Counted from the stretch's first letter, positions 33,936 through 43,270 are shown. The stretch is DNA of 64,000 nucleotides from Butyricicoccus porcorum (GCF_002157465.1 NZ_NHOC01000007.1:1-64000), one strand, 5' to 3'. Notes: generated from the letters alone by a model not told the origin. Numbers and translations: made by a program.

Positions 33936-34855
33936 CTGCGCAGGCGGCAGCCCTGCACGCTGTCGCGGCGTTTGAGCTCGCGGTCGATGGCGGCGAGCAC
34001 AGCGCGCTTGTTGCGGCTCCAGTCGGGCGCGAGCAGATCTTCGCCTTTGCCGTCACCGGTTAGACGTTGGATGACCACATGCGGCGGCAGAACCTCCAGT
34101 TGGTCACAGATGACGGAGACATACTGTTCCATGGTCAGACATGAATATTCTGTTTCGGCGAGCGGTGTGCCGCGCAGGATGTGCAGCGCGTGCAGCTTGA
34201 CTGCGTCGATGCCCATGCTGCCGATCAGACGGGCGGATTGCACCATCTGTTCCGGTGTTTCGCCGGGAAGACCGTCGATCAGATGGACGCACACGGATAC
34301 CGGCATGCGGCGCAGCCGTTCGAGTGCACGCTCGAAATCTGCAAACGTGTGGTGCATGTTGCACCGCGCGGCAGTAGCATCGAATACCGTCTGCACACCC
34401 AGTTCAATGGTCAGGTCAGCCTGTTGTGCGAGCTCCGCGAGCAGCGCACAGACCTCCTCTCCGACGCAGTCCGGGCGGGTGGCAATGGACAGCCCGACTG
34501 CATCCGGGAGCGAAAGTGCCTGTGTGTACAGCTCGCGCAGGCGGGATACAGGCGCATATGTCCCGGTAAACGACTGGAAATAGGGGATATAGCCGACCGG
34601 CTCCCATTTGCGGAGCATTTGTGTGCGATAGCGGTCGAACTGTGCGCGCAGAGAGGATTCCGGTGCGGCGATAAAATCTCCGCTCCCGGCGGCGGAGCAG
34701 TAGCTGCATCCGCCGGTGCCCTTCGTGCCGTCGCGGTTGGGACAGGTGAAACCACCGTCCAGCGGAACCTTTGCGATGCGGCCGCCGTATGTTGTTTTCA
34801 GATACCAGAAATACGGATAAAACCGTTTGCCCGAGCCGTCAAAAGGCAGAGACAT
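33932..34855 (-). CDS. TIGR01212 family radical SAM protein (YhcC-like)
   Basis: 307 residues. It has the unusual cluster spacing of this family, CPNRDGTKGTGGCSYC with Cys38, Cys50 and Cys53, rather than CxxxCxxC. Other motifs: GGFTCPNRDGT, YFQSFTGTYAP, VGLSIATRPDCV, ELGVQTVFD and VHLIDGLPGET. The E. coli relative YhcC has no fully settled reaction. GGGGAGG precedes the ATG. Monocistronic, next to upp on the same strand but separated by the upp terminator. Confidence 0.88.
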   Translation of the reverse strand: MSLPFDGSGKRFYPYFWYLKTTYGGRIAKVPLDGGFTCPNRDGTKGTGGCSYCSAAGSGDFIAAPESSLRAQFDRYRTQMLRKWEPVGYIPYFQSFTGTYAPVSRLRELYTQALSLPDAVGLSIATRPDCVGEEVCALLAELAQQADLTIELGVQTVFDATAARCNMHHTFADFERALERLRRMPVSVCVHLIDGLPGETPEQMVQSARLIGSMGIDAVKLHALHILRGTPLAETEYSCLTMEQYVSVICDQLEVLPPHVVIQRLTGDGKGEDLLAPDWSRNKRAVLAAIDRELKRRDSVQGCRLRS

Positions 34856-34876
34856 GGAAAAAACCTCCCCGGACAG

Positions 34877-34922
34877 AAAAAAGCCGACGCGGCTTCGTTT
34901 GATGCGAGCAGCGTCGGCTTTC
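34877..34922 (-). terminator. terminator of upp
   Basis: AAGCCGACGC / GCGTCGGCTT stem followed by T6 on the minus strand, just after upp. Confidence 0.87.
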
Positions 34923-34931
34923 TGTTTGTGT

Positions 34932-35561
34932 TTACTTGGTGCCGAACAGACGGTCTCCTGCGTCGCCTACGCCGGGGACGATATAGCCCTTGGAATTGAG
35001 CTTTTCGTCGATGGCTGCGCAGTAGACTTCGACATCCGGATGCTCTTCCTGAATGGCCTGAAGCGATTCCGGAACAGCGAGAATGGAAATCAGCTTGATG
35101 TTCTGCACGCCGTAGTTCTTGAGGAACTGGATGGCAGCGATGGCAGAACCGCCGGTTGCCAGCATCGGGTCTACAATAATGACATCGCGGCTGCTGATAT
35201 CAGTCGGCAGCTTGCAGTAATATTCGACCGGCTGCAAGGTATCCGGATCGCGATACAGACCGATATGACCGATCTTGGCATTCGGGATCAGATCGAGAAC
35301 GCCGTCAACCATGCCGAGGCCGGCGCGCAGAATGCAGACGATAGCCAGCTTTTTGCCGGAAATAAAGCTCGCCTTGGTGCGGGCGATCGGGGTTTCAATT
35401 TCAACTTCCTTGAGCGGAAGGTCGCGGGTAGCCTCATAGCACAGCAAGGTGGAGATTTCCTCAACTGCCTCGCGGAATTCTTTGGGGCCGGTAGACTTGT
35501 CGCGCATGAGAGACAGCTTGTGTACAATCAGCGGATGATCCATTACGTGAACCTGAGCCAT
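34932..35561 (-). CDS. upp: uracil phosphoribosyltransferase
   Basis: 209 residues, the normal length. It salvages uracil with PRPP to UMP. The PRPP-binding loop is [15 protein letters not shown], and the uracil-binding C-terminus [17 protein letters not shown] is complete. Start [18 protein letters not shown] is typical. AAAGGAGT precedes the ATG. It lies 6 bases after tsaB, so it is probably read with the tsaE-tsaB operon. Confidence 0.97.
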   Translation of the reverse strand: MAQVHVMDHPLIVHKLSLMRDKSTGPKEFREAVEEISTLLCYEATRDLPLKEVEIETPIARTKASFISGKKLAIVCILRAGLGMVDGVLDLIPNAKIGHIGLYRDPDTLQPVEYYCKLPTDISSRDVIIVDPMLATGGSAIAAIQFLKNYGVQNIKLISILAVPESLQAIQEEHPDVEVYCAAIDEKLNSKGYIVPGVGDAGDRLFGTK

Positions 35562-35567
35562 GATTCG

Positions 35568-36299
35568 TTACTCCTTTGTTGTAATGTGGGTGGTTTGAGC
35601 AGCCTCGCGTGCGAGCCGTTCGCGGACGGCCTGCGGCTGGCGCAAATAGCACGGCAGCAGCTGCGCGGCAGATATCAGGTGCCCTTCCTGTGCAAGGCGG
35701 TGCGCTTCCATGGCAGCGCCGTGGGCACAGGGGAAAATCAAACCGGGTGGTGCGGGGACAACATCCAGTTCCCCCGAACCGATGAACTCATTATAGCACA
35801 TTTGTGCGCCATCTCCAACCAAAAGAACGGATTTTCCCAAAGAAATCAGTTCTTTTTTGAGATCGCTTTTGGTAATCAGCCGATCGGGCGTCAGTCGTTC
35901 CAGATTGCCGCCGGAGCTGGTAAACAGCGCGTTGTAAAGCTGACTGCGGCGCGCGTCCATAACCGGACAGATAATGCGGTCGGTCAGCGTGACATTCCAT
36001 GCCGCGCCTGCGAGGCTGGAAACGCCGATGCACGGCAGGCTTTTGCCGTCTGCAATGCCTTTGGCAGTAGCGACGCCGATGCGGATGCCGGTGAAGGAAC
36101 CGGGGCCGGTGACGGCGGCGACGGCATCGATGTCATCCATCGTCAGCTGGGATGCCGCCATGACATGGTCGATCATTGGCAGCAGGGTTGCGCTGTGCGT
36201 CAGCCCGCAGTTCTGGAATGACTGTGCCAGCAGTTTGGTGTCTTCTGTCACGCAGACCGAAGCGGACAGCGAGGAGGATTCCAGTGTAAGAATTTTCAA
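35568..36299 (-). CDS. tsaB: tRNA threonylcarbamoyladenosine biosynthesis protein TsaB
   Basis: 243 residues from a TTG start at 36299. The TTG overlaps the tsaE stop in TTGA, giving translational coupling. TsaB partners TsaD and TsaE in making t6A at position 37 of ANN-decoding tRNAs. ASKHA-fold motifs: LKILTLESSSLSASVCV, AVTGPGSFTGIRIGVATAKG and MDARRSQLYNALF. The longer frame upstream lacks family resemblance, which supports the TTG. tsaD is not in the window. Confidence 0.92.
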   Translation of the reverse strand: MKILTLESSSLSASVCVTEDTKLLAQSFQNCGLTHSATLLPMIDHVMAASQLTMDDIDAVAAVTGPGSFTGIRIGVATAKGIADGKSLPCIGVSSLAGAAWNVTLTDRIICPVMDARRSQLYNALFTSSGGNLERLTPDRLITKSDLKKELISLGKSVLLVGDGAQMCYNEFIGSGELDVVPAPPGLIFPCAHGAAMEAHRLAQEGHLISAAQLLPCYLRQPQAVRERLAREAAQTTHITTKE

Positions 36300-36724
36300 A
36301 GTGTAGTCCCTCCGTCTATCGTGATGATGCGGTCGGTTTCGCCTGCGCCGCGGCGGATATCGACCGTGACATGCGGCTCCGGCAGAGCACCTGCAATGTT
36401 TTCGCTCCATTCGACGAGCAAAATGGTATCGCCGTCGAAATAGTCATCCCAGCCGATGTCGTACAGCGCGTCCTCATCCAGGATGCGGTACATATCGAAA
36501 TGGCAGACACGGCACAGATCGGTGTCATATTCGTTGACAATGGCAAAGGTCGGGCTGGTGACGCGCCCGGTATAGCCAAGCGCATGCAGGAAGCCGCGGC
36601 AGAATGCCGTTTTGCCTGCGCCGAGGTCGCCGGTAAAAGCCACGAGTGCACCCGGGGACAGCTTTTTGGCCAGCATACCGCCCGCGCGCTCCGTGTCAGC
36701 AACATTGTGTGTTTGAATTACCAT
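36296..36724 (-). CDS. tsaE: tRNA threonylcarbamoyladenosine biosynthesis ATPase TsaE
   Basis: 142 residues. ATPase that drives turnover of the TsaB-TsaD complex. Walker A GDLGAGKTAF at 32-41, SPTFAIVNEYDTD and LVEWSENI are family marks. It begins 2 bases after the fhs stop, overlaps tsaB by 4 bases and is the middle gene of fhs-tsaE-tsaB-upp on one strand. Confidence 0.95.
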   Translation of the reverse strand: MVIQTHNVADTERAGGMLAKKLSPGALVAFTGDLGAGKTAFCRGFLHALGYTGRVTSPTFAIVNEYDTDLCRVCHFDMYRILDEDALYDIGWDDYFDGDTILLVEWSENIAGALPEPHVTVDIRRGAGETDRIITIDGGTTL

Positions 36725-36726
36725 AA

Positions 36727-38397
36727 TCAGAACAGTCCGGTGATGCGTCCTTCCTCATCGACATCGATGTTAAAGGCAGCCGGCTTCTTCGGCAGACCCG
36801 GCATGGTCATGATTGCACCGGTCTCACAGACAACAAAGCCTGCGCCCGCGCTGACGCGCACCGTGCGGACATTGACAGTGAAGCCGGTCGGACGGCCGAG
36901 CTTTGCGGCGTCATCAGACAGAGAATACTGGGTTTTTGCGATGCAGACCGGAAGATTGCCATAGCCCAGCTTCGTGATTGCATCGATGGACTTTTCCGCT
37001 GCCGGAGAATAGGAAACACCGTCTGCGCCATAGATTTCCTTTGCGACGGTCTCAATCTTTTCTCTGAGCGGCATCTCGTCCGGATACAGCGGCGAGAAAG
37101 CGGCCTTGCCGCTGTCTGCTTCTTCGATGACCATCTGTGCCAGCTCCATGCCGCCGTCTGCGCCCTTTGCAAATACCTCAGACAGGGCATAGCGTGCGCC
37201 CATATCGTGGCACAGCGTGCGCAGGTATTCGATTTCCGCGTCAGTATCGGAAGCGAAGCGGTTGATTGCGACAACGACCGGGACATGGTACTTGCCGATG
37301 TTCTCGATGTGCTTCTGAAGGTTGACCGAACCGGCCTTGAGCGCTTCCAGGTTTTCCGTACCGAGATCTGCCTTGGCAACGCCGCCATTGTACTTCAGTG
37401 CACGGATGGTTGCGACGAGGACAACGCAGTCCGGATGCAGACCGGCCTTGCGGCACTTGATGTCGAAGAATTTTTCTGCGCCGAGGTCTGCACCGAAGCC
37501 GGCCTCGGTAACAGTATAATCCGCCAGCTTGAGCGCCATACGCGTCGCGGAGATGGAGTTACAGCCGTGTGCAATATTGGCAAACGGACCGCCATGCATC
37601 AGGCAAGGAGAACCGGTCAGCGTCTGTACCAGATTCGGCTTGAGTGCATCCTTGAGCAGGGCAGTCATGGCGCCGTCTGCCTTGAGGTCACGTGCGAATA
37701 CCGGAGAGCCGTCATAACGGTATGCAACCAGAATATCGCCGCAGCGCTTTTTCAGGTCAGACAGGCTGGTAGCCAGACAGAGGATTGCCATGACCTCACT
37801 GGCGACAGTAATCATATAGTGATCCTCGCGCGGTACACCGCTCATCGGACCGCCCATACCAACGACAATGTTGCGCAGTGCGCGGTCGTTCATGTCGACG
37901 ACACGGGTAAAGACAATGCGGCGCGGGTCGATCTGAAGCTCGTTGCCCTGCTGCAAATGGTTGTCAATCATTGCGCACAGCAGATTGTTTGCCGCGCCGA
38001 TGGCGTGCATGTCACCGGTAAAGTGCAGATTGATATCCTCCATCGGGACAACCTGTGCATAGCCGCCGCCGGCAGCGCCGCCCTTTACGCCGAATACCGG
38101 GCCGAGCGACGGCTCGCGCAGCGCGATGATAGAGCTTTTGCCCATCTTGTCCAACGCCTGTCCCAGACCGACAGTCGTGGTCGTTTTGCCTTCGCCCGCA
38201 GGTGTCGGGTTGATGGCGGTTACCAGAATCAGCTTGCCGTCCGGCTTGTCCTTCAGTCGTTTCCAGGCATCGTCGGAAATCTTAGCCTTGTACTTTCCAT
38301 AGTACTCCAGTTCGTCCTCCAGAAGGCCCGCCTTTGCCGCAACGTCGCGGATCGGCTGCATGGAACAATTCTGTGCAATTTCGATATCAGTAAGCAT
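36727..38397 (-). CDS. fhs: formate--tetrahydrofolate ligase
   Basis: 556 residues from the ATG at 38397, with AAAGGAG upstream. It makes 10-formyl-THF from formate and ATP, supplying purine synthesis and one-carbon metabolism, and in acetogens the methyl branch of the Wood-Ljungdahl pathway. The ATP loop is [20 protein letters not shown] near residue 63. Other motifs: [22 protein letters not shown] and [14 protein letters not shown]. Full length. A -10 TATAAT lies upstream at 38478-38483. No other Wood-Ljungdahl genes are here, so acetogenesis cannot be inferred. Confidence 0.97.
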   Translation of the reverse strand: MLTDIEIAQNCSMQPIRDVAAKAGLLEDELEYYGKYKAKISDDAWKRLKDKPDGKLILVTAINPTPAGEGKTTTTVGLGQALDKMGKSSIIALREPSLGPVFGVKGGAAGGGYAQVVPMEDINLHFTGDMHAIGAANNLLCAMIDNHLQQGNELQIDPRRIVFTRVVDMNDRALRNIVVGMGGPMSGVPREDHYMITVASEVMAILCLATSLSDLKKRCGDILVAYRYDGSPVFARDLKADGAMTALLKDALKPNLVQTLTGSPCLMHGGPFANIAHGCNSISATRMALKLADYTVTEAGFGADLGAEKFFDIKCRKAGLHPDCVVLVATIRALKYNGGVAKADLGTENLEALKAGSVNLQKHIENIGKYHVPVVVAINRFASDTDAEIEYLRTLCHDMGARYALSEVFAKGADGGMELAQMVIEEADSGKAAFSPLYPDEMPLREKIETVAKEIYGADGVSYSPAAEKSIDAITKLGYGNLPVCIAKTQYSLSDDAAKLGRPTGFTVNVRTVRVSAGAGFVVCETGAIMTMPGLPKKPAAFNIDVDEEGRITGLF

Positions 38398-38742
38398 AAG
38401 AAAAACTCCTTTTTCAAACTGAGATTTGTGTTCGTGTGCGAATGGCATCCGTTGCCGGAGGCCCAAATATATTTCCTATTATACCATGAATATATGGAAA
38501 ATGAAGCCTAAGTTTTGCAAATTACGGAGAATTCCGTACAAAACTGTAAATTTGTGCGAGATGACGGCAATCCGCGTGCGGGAAAATGCGATTTGCAGCA
38601 AAAAACTATTTACCACGTGCGACAAAGGTGGTATGATTATTAGGTATTAAATCTGAAACGGATGCGGTTGAATCCCAGTCTGTGTACAGGTCTTCCGCAG
38701 CCGCGGAAACGGATTTCCGTTTTCCGGAAAGGGTATCAGTTC
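38398..38742 (+). promoter_or_regulatory. divergent intergenic region fhs / rodA
   Basis: 345 bases with no credible gene. Toward fhs there is a TATAAT -10 at 38478-38483 with only a weak -35. Toward rodA, GGAAACGG / CCGTTTTCC (38705-38725) forms a hairpin that ends at the rodA SD (GGAAAGGG, 38726-38733). The small palindrome ACGGA-GAAT-TCCGT lies at about 38526-38539. No terminator or riboswitch class is recognised. Confidence 0.45.
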
Positions 38743-40071
38743 ATGCAACATTTGAAAGAGAAAATGAGCCGGTATTTTCGGACGATGGACTATTTTCTGC
38801 TGCTGATCGCGCTGTTTTGTTCGGCGTTCGGCATGGTTTTGATTTATTCCGCAACCCACAGCCTGGATGGCGGCAGTACGCGGTATATGGTCATCCAGGG
38901 TCTGGCGATTGTACTCGGTCTGATCGGCTTTGTGATCGTGTCCTGTGTCGATCTGGAAAAGCTGGCGGGCTGGTGGCGGATTGTCCTCGTCGTGAATGTT
39001 CTGTTCCAGCTGTCGCTGATTCTGTTTGGCTATGAGGACGGCGGCAATAAGAGCTGGCTGCGCTTCGGTGGAATCGGCATTCAGCCGGCAGAGCTGGGCA
39101 AGCTGTTGTTTATTTTCACGTTTGCCAAGCACATCAACCTGCTGCGTTATCGGCTCAATCGTGTGCGCAGCCTGCTGATGCTGGGTGCGCACCTGCTTGC
39201 GATCATGGCAGCAATCATCCTGCCGTCGCATGATGTCGGTATGTCGTTGCCGTATGTCTTTATCGCTGTGCTTATGCTGTTCTCCGCAGGCCTCAGCTTA
39301 AAGTGGTTTGCCGGCGGTGCGATTCTGGCCTGCGCGGCAGTACCGATCCTGTGGCAGGTACTCAGCAGCATTCAGAAGAACCGTATTCTGGTTCTGTTTG
39401 ATCCGACGATTGCACCGGATACATATTGGCAGCAGGAGCAGAGCCGCATTGCCATCGGTTCAGGCAAGCTGTTCGGCACCGGTTTCCTCCAGGGCAACCA
39501 GACGCAAAACAACATGTTGCCGGAGAAGCAGACCGATTTTATTTTCGGCGTTGCCGGAGAGGAATGGGGACTGGTCGGATGCATGGTCATCGTAATCGCA
39601 CTGATGGCTTTGATATTCCGTACTTTTTTCATTGCATATCATGCACACGGACAAATTTCATCGCTCATATGCGTCGGTGTGGGCAGTATGATGCTGTTCC
39701 AGACCTATGAAAATATTTTCATGTGCCTCGGCATCGGCCCGGTTATGGGTCTGACGCTGCCGTTTTTCAGCTATGGCGGTTCGTCGATTGCAACGATGTA
39801 TCTGGCACTCGGTATGGTAGTCAGCGTTTCCCGGCGTGAAAAAACGCGCAGGCTGAAGGGACTTCCGGCAGGGGAACACCTCGTTTCGGAGGAGGCAGAG
39901 CGTTTGGGCGAAAAGCGTTCCAATGAAACTGCTGTGCCGCTGCGGCAGCAGCTCCAGCAGCTCGGAGACAGGGCAAAGGATCTGAAATCGCGTGTGAAAA
40001 TCGATTGGGTGCCCCAAAAAAAGAAAAAAGACAGCTCCGGGAAACGGGATGAGAATTCCGGAGACAAATAA
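38743..40071 (+). CDS. RodA/FtsW/SpoVE family SEDS glycosyltransferase
   Basis: 442 residues from the ATG at 38743. Ten hydrophobic segments. SEDS proteins polymerise peptidoglycan strands from lipid II together with a class B PBP. Family motifs: MVLIYSATHS near the start, GGNKSWLRFGGIGIQPAELGK, the large extracellular loop QKNRILVLFDPTIAPDTYWQQEQSRIAIGSG (read in parts), FIFGVAGEEWGLVG and PFFSYGGSS at the end. RodA-type is favoured by the SWLRFGG/IQPAE pattern and the absence of division genes nearby. The C-terminal 70 residues are a charged, lysine-rich cytoplasmic tail. No mre or pbp gene is adjacent. Confidence 0.87.
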   Translation: MQHLKEKMSRYFRTMDYFLLLIALFCSAFGMVLIYSATHSLDGGSTRYMVIQGLAIVLGLIGFVIVSCVDLEKLAGWWRIVLVVNVLFQLSLILFGYEDGGNKSWLRFGGIGIQPAELGKLLFIFTFAKHINLLRYRLNRVRSLLMLGAHLLAIMAAIILPSHDVGMSLPYVFIAVLMLFSAGLSLKWFAGGAILACAAVPILWQVLSSIQKNRILVLFDPTIAPDTYWQQEQSRIAIGSGKLFGTGFLQGNQTQNNMLPEKQTDFIFGVAGEEWGLVGCMVIVIALMALIFRTFFIAYHAHGQISSLICVGVGSMMLFQTYENIFMCLGIGPVMGLTLPFFSYGGSSIATMYLALGMVVSVSRREKTRRLKGLPAGEHLVSEEAERLGEKRSNETAVPLRQQLQQLGDRAKDLKSRVKIDWVPQKKKKDSSGKRDENSGDK

Positions 40072-40107
40072 AAAGCGGAGTTCGCGCGTTGCGAACTCCG
40101 TTTTTTG
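40072..40107 (+). terminator. bidirectional terminator
   Basis: The 10-bp stem CGGAGTTCGC / GCGAACTCCG has T6 on the plus side and A5 on the other. It serves rodA and the convergent lipoprotein gene. Confidence 0.87.
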
Positions 40108-40119
40108 CTGATATGTGAA

Positions 40120-40734
40120 TTATTTGCTCTTTACATTTGTTTCGGGATAATCTTCCATTGGCATGCCAGCGATGTCCAGTGTGCGGCACAGGGCATCCGC
40201 AGAGCTGTCACGAAGATCCTTAATTTCCAGTTCAACCGGAAGATCGGTAGAAGACAGCTTGAAATAACCGGCGCAGACGATAGATTCCCCGGGATCGAGC
40301 AGCGTGAGCAGGGCAGAGTATTCCGGGTCAGTCTCGGCCGGGGTGGCATAGGCCAGCGCTTCCTGTGGATCACCCTGATACGCATTGGGGATGACGGTTG
40401 TGCTGAACGAAGCAGACGATTTGGAATCATTTCGGAATTGGCATTCTACACGCAGCGCCGGCTCGCCGTCACGGTCTTCACGGATGCTGTAGCCGAGGAT
40501 GGTCACAGAACAGTCGCGGTAGACACGTGTATTGGGATCCTCCTGTGCAGATGACGATCCGGATGCGGAACCGGGGGACGGAACAGCAGAACCGGAAGGA
40601 ATGACAGGCTCAGCGGGAGCTGAACCGGTATCCGATGTATCGGCGGAGCCTGCCGGCGTGGCTGGCGTTGTACCGCAGGCAGTTAAAGTAAGACTCAGAA
40701 GACAGGTTGCGAGCATTGCGCCCAGCTTTTTCAT
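40120..40734 (-). CDS. putative lipoprotein with DUF5067-like domain
   Basis: 204 residues from the ATG at 40734, which follows GGGAGGTTTC. Lipoprotein signal with lipobox LTLTAC (Cys20), then about 45 residues rich in Ser, Ala, Pro and Gly as a wall-spanning linker, then a C-terminal beta-rich domain starting VYRDCSVTILGYSIREDRDG and containing ALRVECQFRNDSKSSASFST. This pattern is like the DUF5067 domain found on many clostridial lipoproteins. No catalytic residues are apparent. Function unknown. Its promoter was not clear. Confidence 0.72.
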   Translation of the reverse strand: MKKLGAMLATCLLSLTLTACGTTPATPAGSADTSDTGSAPAEPVIPSGSAVPSPGSASGSSSAQEDPNTRVYRDCSVTILGYSIREDRDGEPALRVECQFRNDSKSSASFSTTVIPNAYQGDPQEALAYATPAETDPEYSALLTLLDPGESIVCAGYFKLSSTDLPVELEIKDLRDSSADALCRTLDIAGMPMEDYPETNVKSK

Positions 40735-40892
40735 GGCAGAAACCTCCCTATTTGTGAAACGTCGAATAATATCATAACATTTTGTTAACACAGATACAAG
40801 TAAAAAAATGGGCTTTGCCGAGTTTTTGTACAGAAGTTTCATACGCATCGGAAGGTTTCTGTCAACATCGTACAGAAAAGAACAAAAAGAGC

Positions 40893-40928
40893 TTGCATGC
40901 CTATTTTTCCTACTGTATAATAGGAAAA
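40893..40928 (+). promoter_or_regulatory. rrf2 promoter with overlapping perfect inverted repeat
   Basis: TTGCAT (40893-40898), a 17-base spacer and TATAAT (40916-40921). The 8-bp inverted repeat TTTTCCTA (40905-40912) and TAGGAAAA (40921-40928), with an 8-base gap, covers the -10. Its symmetry and position suggest an autorepression operator for the Rrf2 protein, which is inference. Confidence 0.7.
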
Positions 40929-40941
40929 GGAGGAAGATGGC

Positions 40942-41376
40942 ATGAGAATTTCGACAAAGGGCCGGTATGCGCTTCGCCTGATGCTTGATCTGGCGCTGCA
41001 TGACACCGGCGAAAATATAGCACTGAAAACAATCGCAAAGCGTCAGAACATCAGCGGGAAGTATCTCGAGCAGATCATTGGTATGCTGACGAAGGCGGGT
41101 TTTGTCAAGAGTGTGCGCGGTTCATCCGGCGGCTACCGCCTGGCAAAAGCACCGGAGGAATACACGGTAGGTGACATCCTGCGCCTGACGGAGGGTTCAC
41201 TCGCGCCGGTTGCCTGCGTGGAGGAGGGCGTGGAGACCTGTCCGAAGGCAGAAAACTGTGTCACCCTGACGCTGTGGAAGCAGCTCAATGATGCAATCAA
41301 CGGCGTAGTTGACCATGTGACACTGGCTGATTTGGTCGAGCGCAGCGAGAACATGGGCGATTTTTATTCCATATAA
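40942..41376 (+). CDS. Rrf2-family transcriptional regulator (IscR-like)
   Basis: 144 residues. Winged-helix regulator starting MRISTKGRYALRLMLDLALH, with the wing GSSGGYRLAKAPEEY. It keeps three cysteines at 92, 100 and 106 (ACVEEGVETC ... ENC), close to the Fe-S ligands of IscR. CymR-type members, by contrast, lack them. So it may sense Fe-S status. AAAGGAGGAAG precedes the ATG. It converges on serine acetyltransferase across a shared terminator. No isc or suf genes are in the window. Confidence 0.88.
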   Translation: MRISTKGRYALRLMLDLALHDTGENIALKTIAKRQNISGKYLEQIIGMLTKAGFVKSVRGSSGGYRLAKAPEEYTVGDILRLTEGSLAPVACVEEGVETCPKAENCVTLTLWKQLNDAINGVVDHVTLADLVERSENMGDFYSI

Positions 41377-41397
41377 ATCGGATTCCATCTGACGGCG

Positions 41398-41431
41398 AAA
41401 CAGCCGGGGCATTGCCCCGGCTGTTGTGTTT
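41398..41431 (+). terminator. terminator between rrf2 and serine acetyltransferase
   Basis: Perfect 10-bp stem CAGCCGGGGC / GCCCCGGCTG followed by TTGTGTTT. It lies between convergent genes. Confidence 0.75.
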
Positions 41432-42353
41432 ACTGCTGGTTTCCCGATGCTTCATAGGCCTTTTCTCCGAAGTCATCTACGGTCAGCTCGGGATTTTTGA
41501 CACTGACGCGCGAGAAGGGCGGAATAGAGGAGGTAATAAATGCATTGCCGCCGATGGTACAGCCCTTGCCGATGACAGTCTGGCCGCCCAGAATCGAAAC
41601 ATTGGAATAAATCGTGACGTCGTCCTCAATGGTCGGGTGGCGCTTTTTGCCTGCCAGCTTGAGACCGGCACGGGTGGAAAGTGCACCCAGTGTGACGCCC
41701 TGATAGATTTTGACATTGTTGCCGATGGTGGTGGTCTCGCCAATCACGACGCCGGTGCCGTGGTCGATGAAGAAATATTCACCGATGGTCGCGCCGGAGT
41801 TAATATCAATGCCGGTCAGGCCGTGGACATATTCACTCATGATGCGTGGGATATACGGAATATCGCGCAGATACAGTTCATGTGCAATACGATGGACAAA
41901 GATCGCATTCAGGCCCGGATAGGAAAAGATGACCTGCTCACGGCTGCCTGCGGCAGGGTCGCCGTTGAGTGCGGCTTCTACATCGATGAGGAGCAGCTTT
42001 TGAATGCGCGGCAATTCCATGAGCAGTTCGGAGGCAGCTTCCTCGGCGCGCAGCGTGATGCTTTTTGTGCGGCCGCCTTCTCGGTAGGCGAGCGCCAGCT
42101 CAATCTGTGGACACAGCTCTTCATAAATGCGGGTCAACATATGGCCTGCGAAATAAGGCGCAGAGGTGCGCGTCGGCTTCTCGTCGCCGAAATAGCCGGG
42201 GAACAGAAGCTGGCGGAAATCATTCAGAATCTGAATGATGGCGTTGCGGTTTGGCCGTTCCAGACCGTCGCGGGTAAAAAATAAGTCACTGGACTGGTAG
42301 CCGGTTTGCAGCTGCCGGACGATATCGTCCAGATGGTCGTTAAAATGGGACAT
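41430..42353 (-). CDS. serine O-acetyltransferase (EpsC type)
   Basis: 307 residues from the ATG at 42353, with AAGGAG upstream. It acetylates serine for cysteine synthesis. The long N-terminal helical region (about 1-180) is followed by a left-handed beta-helix of hexapeptide repeats: GIDINSGATIGEYFFIDHGT with the catalytic His of the family, VVIGETTTIGNNVKIYQGVT, then KRHPTIEDDVTIYSNVSILG and GKGCTIGGNAFI. The extended N-terminus matches the EpsC-type group found with cysteine synthase in anaerobes. It has its own promoter and faces the Rrf2 gene. Confidence 0.9.
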   Translation of the reverse strand: MSHFNDHLDDIVRQLQTGYQSSDLFFTRDGLERPNRNAIIQILNDFRQLLFPGYFGDEKPTRTSAPYFAGHMLTRIYEELCPQIELALAYREGGRTKSITLRAEEAASELLMELPRIQKLLLIDVEAALNGDPAAGSREQVIFSYPGLNAIFVHRIAHELYLRDIPYIPRIMSEYVHGLTGIDINSGATIGEYFFIDHGTGVVIGETTTIGNNVKIYQGVTLGALSTRAGLKLAGKKRHPTIEDDVTIYSNVSILGGQTVIGKGCTIGGNAFITSSIPPFSRVSVKNPELTVDDFGEKAYEASGNQQ

Positions 42354-42412
42354 GGCGGTGATCTCCTTATACATATAAACGGCTGCGAGAGGCAGCCATT
42401 TCCTACCGTACT

Positions 42413-42441
42413 AGTATAACAATAAATGCGGCACAATGCAA
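42413..42441 (-). promoter_or_regulatory. promoter of serine acetyltransferase
   Basis: TTGCAT, a 17-base spacer and TATACT on the minus strand. A TTTCCTA half-site (42399-42405 on the plus strand) overlaps the predicted start and matches one arm of the rrf2 inverted repeat. Confidence 0.68.
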
Positions 42442-42526
42442 CAACCAGTGCATTGACAGTCCGCAGCCTGCTGCACTATACTGGAACAAATACAATTCAA
42501 TTGATATCAAACCGGGAGGACAAACT

Positions 42527-43270
42527 ATGCGGGAAGAATTTGTGCGCACTGAAGCAGTATTTGGCACGGAAGCGATGGAACGGCTGGAACGGGCACGGGT
42601 TGCTGTGTTCGGCATCGGCGGTGTGGGCGGTCATGCTGTGGATGCACTGGCGCGCAGCGGCGTCGGCGCACTCGATCTGTTTGACGATGACACGGTGTCG
42701 CTTTCCAATATTAACCGGCAGCTTGTGGCGACGCATGCGACGCTCGGACGGCAGAAGACAGAGGTCATGCGAGAGCACATTCTGGATATCAATCCGGACT
42801 GCGCGGTCACAGTGCACAATCTGTTTTATCTGCCGGAGACCGCAGACCGCATTGATTTGAGCGTATATGATTATATCATCGACGCAGTTGACACTGTGTC
42901 AGCCAAAATCGAGCTGGTATGCCGGGCCAATCAGGCGGGCGTGCCGATCATCTGCTCCATGGGTGCAGGCAACAAGCTCGATCCGACGCGCTTTGAAGTG
43001 GCGGATATTTATCAGACATCCGTTGACCCGCTGGCGCGCGTTATGCGGCGCGAACTGAAAAAACGCGGAATCCGCCATCTGAAAACAGTATATTCCAGAG
43101 AAGAGCCGTCTGCGCTCAAACGTGAGATTGCAAACGCTACTGTAGCGGGACGTCCGGGCAACAGCAAAAAGCAGGCACCGGGCAGTCTGGCGTTTGTGCC
43201 GTCCATTGCCGGGCTGATTTTAGCCGGAGAGGTGCTCAAGGATCTGGCGGGGATTTCCTCGCGCGCATGA
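42527..43270 (+). CDS. tcdA: tRNA threonylcarbamoyladenosine dehydratase
   Basis: 247 residues. E1-like ThiF/MoeB enzyme that cyclises t6A to ct6A on tRNAs with ATP. The nucleotide site is VFGIGGVGGHAVDALARSG near residue 28, followed by LFDDDTVSLSNINRQ. DAVDTVSAKIELVCRAN and the TcdA-specific C-terminal FVPSIAGLILAGEVLKDLAG are also present. There is no CxxC pair of MoeB, which fits TcdA. GGGAGGAC precedes the ATG. It has a functional link to tsaB and tsaE in this window, which make its substrate. Confidence 0.92.
   Translation: MREEFVRTEAVFGTEAMERLERARVAVFGIGGVGGHAVDALARSGVGALDLFDDDTVSLSNINRQLVATHATLGRQKTEVMREHILDINPDCAVTVHNLFYLPETADRIDLSVYDYIIDAVDTVSAKIELVCRANQAGVPIICSMGAGNKLDPTRFEVADIYQTSVDPLARVMRRELKKRGIRHLKTVYSREEPSALKREIANATVAGRPGNSKKQAPGSLAFVPSIAGLILAGEVLKDLAGISSRA

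Noticed and set aside
36300-36410. Longer TsaB start upstream of the TTG
   Set aside because: The extra 37 residues are arginine- and histidine-rich with no similarity to TsaB and arise from reading across tsaE codons.
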